Below are positions 16,455 through 21,397 of a stretch of 21,397 nucleotides of DNA, in pieces. The notes below the pieces were generated by a model. The model was not told where the DNA came from, did not search any database, and worked only from the letters and a program-made list of their open reading frames with translations. The DNA lies in assembly GCA_948525355.1 (NCBI GenBank), contig CAOSOP010000005.1:1-21397 (forward strand), read 5' to 3'. The stretch is from an uncultured Bacilli bacterium (GTDB taxonomy: Bacteria; Bacillota_I; Bacilli_A; RFN20; CAG-288). The position numbers and the translations under genes were made by a program. The stretch's first letter is position 1; every line of letters starts with the position of its first letter.

Positions 16455-16481
16455 AAAAAAGTGGTTTAAATGCAACCACTT
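16455..16481 (-). terminator. Terminator of the coat-like gene
   Basis: On the minus strand AAGTGGTT (16481-16474), a 7-base loop, AACCACTT (16466-16459) and a T run continuing to 16455. It lies about 30 bases beyond the stop of the Pro/Tyr-rich gene. Confidence 0.85.
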
Positions 16482-16510
16482 ATTTATAGATATAAATTTA
16501 ATTAATATTA

Positions 16511-16846
16511 CTATTCATTATTATAATGAATTAATGTCGGTTCATTTAAATAGTATATTTGTTCTACTGATGGATAATATACTTGTTCTGGTGTAGCCTG
16601 CATAATCTTTGGACCATAATTAGGATTATAAATATTTAATTGTTGTGCTGGTTGGTTTGGTTGTGGAATAGGCTGATATGGAGGATAAACGGGATATGGT
16701 GGTACTTGATAATAATATGGAGGATACATAGGTTGAGGTTGTACCTGATTGTTATTATTATTTTTTCCAAATATTCCACCAACTAATAGACCTCCAACAA
16801 AAGGTAAAACTGGTCCTTGAAATATTCTATAAGGATAATTATTCAT
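16511..16846 (-). CDS. Pro/Tyr-rich spore-coat-like protein
   Basis: A 111-residue protein starting MNNYPYRIFQG, with a Gly-rich hydrophobic segment (PFVGGLLVGGIFG near 14-26), an Asn run, and a long Pro/Tyr/Gln-rich low-complexity region (MYPPYYYQVPPYPVYPPYQP). Its tail is Tyr-rich. This composition is typical of small coat or exosporium proteins of spore formers, but no specific family is recognised. A longer frame begins at 16882, but the start at 16846 is chosen because GAGGAG lies six bases before it. A CATATTCTA sequence just upstream fits a mother-cell sigma factor. It has its own terminator and is probably monocistronic. Confidence 0.65.
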   Translation of the reverse strand: MNNYPYRIFQGPVLPFVGGLLVGGIFGKNNNNNQVQPQPMYPPYYYQVPPYPVYPPYQPIPQPNQPAQQLNIYNPNYGPKIMQATPEQVYYPSVEQIYYLNEPTLIHYNNE

Positions 16847-16860
16847 ATACATCTCCTCTA

Positions 16861-16888
16861 TAGAATATGCAGTTAACAACATTTTTGT
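16861..16888 (-). promoter_or_regulatory. Possible SigK/SigE-type promoter of coat-like gene
   Basis: On the minus strand AC (16888-16887), 17 bases, then GCATATTCTA with CATANNNTA at 16869-16861. This matches the known SigK -10 pattern and spacing. The leader would be only about ten bases, which is tight for the GAGGAG site at 16858-16853. Confidence 0.35.
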
Positions 16889-17454
16889 CAGATAATATTA
16901 TATTTTATAAGCAATTTTTTTATACTTTCTTTTCCAAAGCCCATCACAACATCTTTTGTTCCATGAATAATCTCCACACTCATGCCAGCATCTTGAATGC
17001 CATAACTACCAGCTTTATCAAATGGTTTATATTCCTTTATATATTCCTTTATCGCTAAGTCATCCATTTTATTTATATAAACCTTAGCAATATCTAATCC
17101 TTTTTCAATTATGCCATTACCATTATAAAATGCATACGCTGTATAGACATAATGATAATCACCAGAAAGCTTTTTTAGCATATCAAAAGCCTCTTTTTCG
17201 TTTTTCGGTTTTCCGATTGCAAAACCATTATGAACAACCATGGTATCTGAAGAAATAATAACAGAATTAGGATGATCTATCATAGATCTTTCAAGTTTTT
17301 TAGTTGCTATTTGAATCACTTTATCTTTTAAATCCGTAAAAGGTACACTTTCTTCATCGATATCACTTGGTATAACCAAAAAACTGCCAGGATATATTTC
17401 TTTCAGTAATTCAACTCTTCTAGGAGATTTAGAGGCAAGTATAATTTCTTTCAT
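16888..17454 (-). CDS. maf: Maf-family nucleoside triphosphate pyrophosphatase
   Basis: Maf proteins hydrolyse dTTP/UTP or modified NTPs to the monophosphate and pyrophosphate, and in Bacillus are linked to septum control. The 188 residues contain the N-terminal ASKSPRR (7-13), the catalytic-region SSDTMV with D70, IGKPKNEKEAFDML and DKAGSYGIQ, all family hallmarks. The start ATG overlaps the RNase J stop (ATGA), so expression is coupled to rnj. The stop is followed almost directly by the coat-like gene's control region, with no obvious terminator in between. Confidence 0.94.
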   Translation of the reverse strand: MKEIILASKSPRRVELLKEIYPGSFLVIPSDIDEESVPFTDLKDKVIQIATKKLERSMIDHPNSVIISSDTMVVHNGFAIGKPKNEKEAFDMLKKLSGDYHYVYTAYAFYNGNGIIEKGLDIAKVYINKMDDLAIKEYIKEYKPFDKAGSYGIQDAGMSVEIIHGTKDVVMGFGKESIKKLLIKYNII

Positions 17455-19133
17455 TTTAAATAAAGTACATTAGCAATAACGGCAGGTTGCCTTATCTTCT
17501 CTCTTAAACATGCTTGATTAACTATAATACGGCATATTTCTTGAACATGTTCTTTTTTATAATTAGGTTGCAATCTTTTATTAAGTTCAGCCTCAATGAC
17601 ATCAGGTATTTTTGCAATGACACCCTTCTTATTATTAGGGAAGATAACACCATATGATTTTATCTTTGGTTTAAATGAAACAATGCATTTATTTGCATCA
17701 ATTCCAATCAAAACAGTAAACAAACCACTATGAGCAATATGCTTGCGATCATTAATTATTGAATTAGAAACACCATTGACATTATTGCCATCTATATATA
17801 TTGAATCAGCTTTAACTGGATTTCCTTCTACGATATGGTGATTCATTAATTTCAGCGATTCACCATTAGAAAGAATAAATGTATTCTCACGCTTCATACC
17901 AACTTCAATAGCCACCTCTGCATGTTGTTTTAACATATGAAATTCACCATGAACAGGCATAAAATAAGCAGGATGTGTTATTTTTTGCAATAATCTAAGC
18001 TCTTGTTTGCATGGATGTCCAGAAGCATGTAAATTATAAAAAACTGAGTTAACTAAAACATCTGCACCACATTTAATTAATTGATTAACAACTTTATTTA
18101 TAGAAACTGAATTTCCTGGAATAGGTGAAGATGAGAATACTACAGTATCACCTGGTAAAATTTTTATCTGTCTATGTTCTCCACTTGCTATTCGACTTAA
18201 CGCTGCCATTGGTTCGCCTTGACTTCCTGTACATAGAATTAAAACTTCACTATTCTTTAATCCCTTTATCTTGTCTGGAGAAACAATTGAACCTCTAGGT
18301 GTCTTGATATATCCAAAACTCATAGCACTATGAACATTAGCCTCCATAGAACGACCAAAAATACATATCTTTCTCTCAAATCTTACAGCAGCATCTATTA
18401 TTTGCTGAATACGGGATAGGTTACTTGAGAATGTCGAAACTATTAAACGTCCCTGTGCATGACGAAAAACATCGTTAATAGAATTAATAACTGACTTTTC
18501 TGACTGAGTATAACCCTCTTTATCAGCATTAGTAGAATCAGCTAATAATAGATCAATTCCTCTCTCAGCAAATTTAGATAACTTTCCAATATCAAAGTCC
18601 CTATCAACCGGCGTTAAATCAAACTTAAAATCACCAGTATGTAAAATGGTTCCTTGCGGAGTTGTAATAAATAATCCAAAAGAATCTGGAATAGAATGGG
18701 TAACATGGAAAAACTCTATAGAAAAATCTCCTGCGTGAATTATAGTATCATCATTATATTCAACAACCTTGACTAAGCGAGTTAAATGATGATCCTCTAA
18801 TTTGTTATTAATAAGCGCCATTGCAAGCTTAGAAGCATAAATAACAGGAATATTGATTTGCATTAATAAAAAAGGAATTGCACCGATATGATCTTCATGT
18901 CCATGGGTTATTATAAGAGCTTTAATCTTACTTTGATTTTCTTTTAAATGAGAATAATCAGGAATAACATAATCAACACCTGGATAATCTTCCTCAGGAA
19001 ATTTAATTCCAGCATCAATAATCAATATAGAATTGTCATTCTCAACACAATAAGTGTTTTTTCCAACTTCTCCTAAACCTCCAAGCGCATAAATTTGCAC
19101 CGAAGAAGAAATTTTCTTATTCATCAAATCCAT
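17451..19133 (-). CDS. rnj: Ribonuclease J
   Basis: RNase J is a metallo-beta-lactamase/beta-CASP ribonuclease with 5'-3' exonuclease and endonuclease activity in mRNA decay and rRNA maturation. The 560 residues show the N-terminal ALGGLGEVGKN, the zinc motif HGHEDH (77-82), FFHVTHSIPDSFG, the beta-CASP features TGSQGEPMAALSRIA and SSSPIPGNS, the conserved HASGHPCKQE, PVHGEFHML, and a C-terminal domain. The ATG follows AGGAGA at six bases. A near-consensus promoter lies upstream. The gene is likely J1-type; no second copy is in the window. Confidence 0.95.
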   Translation of the reverse strand: MDLMNKKISSSVQIYALGGLGEVGKNTYCVENDNSILIIDAGIKFPEEDYPGVDYVIPDYSHLKENQSKIKALIITHGHEDHIGAIPFLLMQINIPVIYASKLAMALINNKLEDHHLTRLVKVVEYNDDTIIHAGDFSIEFFHVTHSIPDSFGLFITTPQGTILHTGDFKFDLTPVDRDFDIGKLSKFAERGIDLLLADSTNADKEGYTQSEKSVINSINDVFRHAQGRLIVSTFSSNLSRIQQIIDAAVRFERKICIFGRSMEANVHSAMSFGYIKTPRGSIVSPDKIKGLKNSEVLILCTGSQGEPMAALSRIASGEHRQIKILPGDTVVFSSSPIPGNSVSINKVVNQLIKCGADVLVNSVFYNLHASGHPCKQELRLLQKITHPAYFMPVHGEFHMLKQHAEVAIEVGMKRENTFILSNGESLKLMNHHIVEGNPVKADSIYIDGNNVNGVSNSIINDRKHIAHSGLFTVLIGIDANKCIVSFKPKIKSYGVIFPNNKKGVIAKIPDVIEAELNKRLQPNYKKEHVQEICRIIVNQACLREKIRQPAVIANVLYLK

Positions 19134-19174
19134 TATATTCTCCTAGCATTGTCTATTTCGTAAATTTCATTTTT

Positions 19175-19203
19175 ATTATAGTCATACATATTTTAAAAAT
19201 CAA
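19175..19203 (-). promoter_or_regulatory. Promoter of rnj-maf
   Basis: On the minus strand TTGATT (19203-19198), 17 bases, TATAAT (19180-19175), about 40 bases before the rnj ATG. Confidence 0.7.
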
Positions 19204-19290
19204 GATATTTTTATCGATCACTAACAACATATACAAATCGAATAATAGTAATATTATTATAAACAAATTTCAATAAATTATTACTTTTAT

Positions 19291-19707
19291 TTAACTGTTG
19301 GCTTCGCCTTTTTGTGGGCCGTTTATGGGCCAGGTTGAGGGTTTTTGAATGGGCTTGTTTGCGTACGTTTGTGTATCGTAGAGCCATCCTGTGGCGATGG
19401 TTTGAGAAGTACCTATGTAGACTTTTGGATAGTATCTTTCTGGGCAATTATAGCTGTTGTAATGATATGTATAACGAGCTTGGGAAAGGATATTTAGCTT
19501 AGAAACAACTTCTAAGTTACTTAATGGGTTGTATCCTTTGTAAAGTTGTAAAATGCTATATAAGTAGTTATCATCATTCCATGGTGAAAGTATGTGCCAG
19601 CCTCTAGCTGTAAAGATATTTCGTGCAGGCACTCCACCTCCTATTCCACCGCCTCGTCCGCCGCCGGGGGCGACGTCCTCGGGGGTGGAGTGGGAAGTGG
19701 GGGTGAG
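19291..19707 (-). pseudogene. Repeated-module copy A: open frame without a usable start
   Basis: A 138-codon open frame ending in TAA 19293-19291. It opens with a very G+C-rich segment encoding LTPTSHSTPEDVAPGGGRGG and further Gly, then VPARNIFTARGWHILSPWND. It ends with the part shared with the fragment at 1-265, including YANKPIQKPSTWP and PQKG. Upstream in frame there is an ATG (19725-19723) followed at once by TGA. The only other start is a GTG at 19632, inside the Gly tract and without a ribosome site. It therefore looks like a silent cassette or 5'-truncated gene. The homology to the segment at the right window end begins exactly at 19707. No family is recognised and no terminator separates it from rnj. 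Confidence 0.6.
19630..19707 (-). repeat. G+C-rich hairpin-forming head of module A
   Basis: This stretch is almost entirely G and C in a strongly A+T-rich sequence. It has a perfect inverted repeat, CACTCCACC (19630-19638) and GGTGGAGTG (19684-19692), and encodes Pro/Thr/Ser then Gly-rich linker sequence with G/C-ending codons. It is homologous to 21343-21397 in the same reading frame. Confidence 0.65.
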
Positions 19708-19712
19708 AAGTA

Positions 19713-19742
19713 TTGACTTTCACATAAAAGTTTTGTTATATT
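19713..19742 (+). promoter_or_regulatory. Promoter of tetR-CPBP operon
   Basis: TTGACT (19713-19718), an 18-base spacer and TATATT (19737-19742). The promoter begins six bases after the G+C-rich repeat ends. Confidence 0.65.
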
Positions 19743-19764
19743 CATTGAGTAAACACTCAATGAA
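19741..19764. promoter_or_regulatory. Palindromic TetR-type operator
   Basis: TTCATTGAGT and ACTCAATGAA form perfect 10-base arms around AAAC. The site covers the end of the -10 and the predicted transcription start, the place expected for autorepression by the adjacent TetR protein. Confidence 0.7.
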
Positions 19765-19793
19765 TGCAATGCATATTTAGGAGGTATCTAAAA

Positions 19794-20372
19794 ATGAAAA
19801 GAGTTGAGCAAAAGGAAGAAAGAAGAGAGAATATATTAAAAGCGGCATTGAATTTATTTATTGAAAAGGGTTATGCTGCGACAAGAACAATAGATATTGC
19901 CAAATCTGTTGGTATGAGTGAGGGATTGCTTTTTCATTATTTTGAGTCAAAGGAAAAAGTTTATTATGCCTTGATTGAAATAGGTTTGTCTAATATGAAT
20001 ATGTCTTTTGAATTTGATGATACTAAACCTATTGTATTTTTTGAAAATGTTGCTAGTTTTATTATTGATAATTGTAAAAATAGTAGTATGGCAGCAAAGT
20101 TATTTATTTTAATGAATTATGCTGAGTATGATCAGTCGCTTGATATCAATCTAAGGTCAAGAATTGCAGGTAAGCATGAATTAGAGGAGACGGCAAAAAT
20201 AGTTGAACGTGGACAGAATGATGGAAGTATAAGAGGTGGGGATCCATTAGCATTATCTTTGTTATTTTGGACAACTATTAATGGAGTAATTATAAATATG
20301 GTTCGAAACCCTGAGATTGTGGTACCAGATGTAGAATGGATAGTTGACATTCTAAGGAATAATAGAGGATAG
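19794..20372 (+). CDS. TetR/AcrR-family transcriptional regulator
   Basis: A 192-residue one-component repressor. The N-terminal DNA-binding domain reads ILKAALNLFIEKGYAATRT and IDIAKSVGMSEGLLFHYFES (about residues 14-52), the classic TetR helix-turn-helix ending in YF followed by SKEKVYYALIE. The rest is the helical ligand-binding domain. An ATG 30 bases upstream in the same frame was not used, because AGGAGG (19779-19784) sits nine bases before 19794 and the upstream ATG overlaps the operator. It is two bases from the CPBP gene and shares its transcript, so it probably represses itself and that gene. The inducer is unknown. Confidence 0.92.
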   Translation: MKRVEQKEERRENILKAALNLFIEKGYAATRTIDIAKSVGMSEGLLFHYFESKEKVYYALIEIGLSNMNMSFEFDDTKPIVFFENVASFIIDNCKNSSMAAKLFILMNYAEYDQSLDINLRSRIAGKHELEETAKIVERGQNDGSIRGGDPLALSLLFWTTINGVIINMVRNPEIVVPDVEWIVDILRNNRG

Positions 20373-20374
20373 TT

Positions 20375-21124
20375 ATGTCTATAAAGGTTAAATCAATTGT
20401 CTTTTCGATTATTTGGACTTTAGTCATTTTAGTATTTCCTATAACTTCTGGTGTTATCGCAAGTATTTTTAAGTTTAACGATATAGAAATATTTTTATTG
20501 CAGGGATCATTTATGCTTTTATCCCTTATTGTTCCATTTATTTATATAATAGTAAAAAAGTATAGTCTAAACGAATTTGGTATGAGATCTATAGAGTGTG
20601 GAAGCCTAAAGAAAGTTTTATTTCTTATACCATTACTGCTCATCCTTCTTCCTCGTTTAGTTGTAGGTGTAAGTATAGAAAGTGTGCAGTATGTTTTTGC
20701 ACTTCTTTTTTTCACTATTTTTGTTGGTATATCCGAAGAATTATATTTTAGAGGAGTTATATTAAGGTTAATAAAAAATTCTTATGAGTCAATATTTAGT
20801 GTAGTACTTATACCTGCAATAGTTTTCGGTCTAGGTCACGGTGCGAGTATTATTGGAACGGGTAATGCTTATACAACTGTTTTACAAATTATAAATGCAT
20901 TCTTCTTTGGAGTAGTTGCAGTAGAAACATTAATGATTATAAAAAGTATATATCCTTTAATGATATTTCATTTTTTATATAACTTTATAAATCACATTTC
21001 GGCAGCAGAAGGGAAAACAGAAGTAATTTGTGTCATAGTTCAAGTGTTGATAACAGTTATTACTTCGTTGGTTCTATTTGTTATTATAAGAAAAGACAAC
21101 AGTTCAAATAGTGAAAAAATATAG
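20375..21124 (+). CDS. CPBP-family intramembrane metalloprotease (CAAX protease-like)
   Basis: A 249-residue membrane protein with about seven hydrophobic spans. The CPBP catalytic motifs are present: EELYFRG with E121, E122 and R126, GHGAS with H155, and FHFLYNF with H199 and N203. In bacteria such proteins cut transmembrane or lipid-modified peptides and are often linked to bacteriocin self-immunity; here no bacteriocin gene is seen. It follows the tetR gene by two bases, with a weak GAGGA site in the tetR end. No plus-strand terminator is evident after its TAG stop; the hairpin at 21137-21149 suits the opposite strand. Confidence 0.88.
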   Translation: MSIKVKSIVFSIIWTLVILVFPITSGVIASIFKFNDIEIFLLQGSFMLLSLIVPFIYIIVKKYSLNEFGMRSIECGSLKKVLFLIPLLLILLPRLVVGVSIESVQYVFALLFFTIFVGISEELYFRGVILRLIKNSYESIFSVVLIPAIVFGLGHGASIIGTGNAYTTVLQIINAFFFGVVAVETLMIIKSIYPLMIFHFLYNFINHISAAEGKTEVICVIVQVLITVITSLVLFVIIRKDNSSNSEKI

Positions 21125-21128
21125 TAAT

Positions 21129-21149
21129 AAAAAAGAGTGGCATAGCCAC
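21129..21149 (-). terminator. Terminator of tRNA-fMet
   Basis: On the minus strand GTGGC-TAT-GCCAC (21149-21137), followed by TC and six T (21134-21129), just beyond the tRNA CCA end. Confidence 0.85.
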
Positions 21150-21164
21150 ATCTTCAGATACAAA

Positions 21165-21239
21165 TGGTTGCGGGGGCAAGACTTGAACTTGCAACCTCTG
21201 GGTTATGAGCCCAACGAGCTACCTTTGCTCCACCCCGCG
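21165..21239 (-). tRNA. Initiator tRNA-fMet (anticodon CAT)
   Basis: The 75-base cloverleaf folds fully. The acceptor is CGCGGGG against CCCCGCA with an unpaired C1-A72, the hallmark of initiator tRNA. The D stem is GAGC/GCTC with an A11-U24 pair. The anticodon stem ends in three G-C pairs around loop CTCATAA, and the T stem GCAAG/CTTGC encloses loop TTCAAGT. CCA is encoded. The anticodon lies at 21207-21205. The D loop is only seven bases. It is a single tRNA gene with its own promoter and terminator. Confidence 0.96.
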
Positions 21240-21251
21240 ATAACAATAGAT

Positions 21252-21280
21252 ATAATAATACATTGCACTAATGAATGCAA
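21252..21280 (-). promoter_or_regulatory. Promoter of tRNA-fMet
   Basis: On the minus strand TTGCAT (21280-21275), 17 bases, TATTAT (21257-21252), with the tRNA 5' end 13 bases beyond the -10. Confidence 0.65.
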
Positions 21281-21294
21281 GATATTTTTTATCT

Positions 21295-21397
21295 ATGATT
21301 AAATATATGTTTATCTTATGTATTATATGCTTAAATTTAAATCTCGCCCCCACCTCCTACGGCTCCGCCGAGCCGACGACCCCTGGGGGAGGAGGCG
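21295..21397 (+). CDS. Possible 5' end of a third repeated-module gene (copy B, cut by window end)
   Basis: An in-frame ATG at 21295 (others at 21271 and 21307) leads through a hydrophobic stretch, MFILCIICLNLNL, into LAPTSYGSAEPTTPGGGG, which aligns with LTPTSHSTPEDVAPGGG of copy A without gaps. The frame is open to the window end. The hydrophobic start could be a signal peptide or membrane anchor, which would make this an expressed copy. However, there is no ribosome site, and the region overlaps the tRNA promoter on the other strand. Homology with copy A begins only at 21343, so the hydrophobic part may be chance. Confidence 0.3.
   Translation, partial: MIKYMFILCIICLNLNLAPTSYGSAEPTTPGGGG
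21343..21397 (+). repeat. G+C-rich head of repeated module, copy B
   Basis: An abrupt change from A+T-rich sequence to almost pure G+C. It contains a perfect hairpin, CGGCTC-CGCC-GAGCCG (21360-21375), and longer imperfect pairing between its ends. It aligns in sequence and reading frame with 19707-19650 on the minus strand, beginning CTCGCCCCCAC here and CTCACCCCCAC there. Confidence 0.6.

Noticed and set aside
16847..16882. Upstream ATG for the coat-like protein
   Set aside because: The GAGGAG ribosome site would lie inside that extension; the start at 16846 follows it by six bases.
19291..19632. Module A as an ordinary gene starting at GTG 19632
   Set aside because: The GTG is in the middle of a Gly-rich stretch whose upstream codons are homologous in frame to copy B, and no ribosome site precedes it.
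19630..19707. Integron attC site or transposon end as explanation of the G+C-rich hairpin
   Set aside because: No integrase or transposase, no recognisable core site and no target duplication were seen, and the sequence is open in one frame and conserved as protein in copy B.
19720..19725. TGA read as tryptophan, which would give module A an ATG start
   Set aside because: Three gene pairs in this window use TGA as the stop in ATGA overlaps, so a recoded TGA is unlikely.
19764..19793. Upstream ATG for the TetR gene
   Set aside because: It overlaps the palindromic operator and has no ribosome site; the ATG at 19794 has AGGAGG at good spacing and starts at a typical TetR N terminus.
1..21397. 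CRISPR array, prophage or conjugative element
   Set aside because: No regularly spaced repeats, no phage structural or integrase genes and no mobilisation genes are present in the window.

Overview
The window is low-G+C bacterial DNA using the standard bacterial code. TGA is a genuine stop, because three gene pairs (ABC ATPase/permease, addB/addA, rnj/maf) overlap in the form ATGA. The gene content points to an endospore-forming member of the Bacillota, of Bacilli or Erysipelotrichia type: spoVS, miaB, ricA and cotE sit in the same order as in Bacillus subtilis, and AddAB and RNase J are also of Firmicutes type. The exact lineage cannot be told from the sequence alone.

Layout from left to right. 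Bases 1-265 hold the 3' end of an unrecognised protein module that recurs near the right end. A divergent enolase (318-1622, +) converges on and overlaps a leftward operon spoVS-miaB-ricA-cotE (4208-1597, -), which has a strong sigma-A-type promoter in front of spoVS. A small unknown gene (4307-4498, +) with its own terminator is followed by a three-gene NMT1/TauT-type ABC importer (4700-7264, +). Next come addB-addA (12524-7375, -), the RecBCD-equivalent helicase-nuclease, and preT-preA (15119-12674, -), an NAD(P)H-dependent dihydropyrimidine dehydrogenase. A lipoprotein and a small protein follow (15948-15262, -), then a decayed gene (16419-16058, -), a Pro/Tyr-rich spore-coat-like protein (16846-16511, -), and the pair rnj-maf (19133-16888, -).

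The right end is the unusual part. A second copy of the repeated module lies at 19707-19291 (-) with no usable start codon and an extremely G+C-rich Gly/Pro-coding head. A TetR regulator with a perfect palindromic operator and a CPBP-family membrane protease follow (19794-21124, +), then an initiator tRNA-fMet (21239-21165, -). The last 55 bases are the G+C-rich head of a third module copy (+), cut by the window end. Module sequence therefore lies at both ends of the window, as expected if this is a whole assembly contig that broke at a multicopy repeat (inference).

The most notable observations are: the mosaic module family, with a 39-base block identical between two otherwise diverged copies and a G+C-rich hairpin-forming head in an A+T-rich genome; a recurring intergenic hairpin with a constant stem and a constant 14-base loop; a probable leaderless addB transcript; and a possible sporulation-sigma promoter in front of the coat-like gene. 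No CRISPR array, transposase, integrase or rRNA gene was seen.
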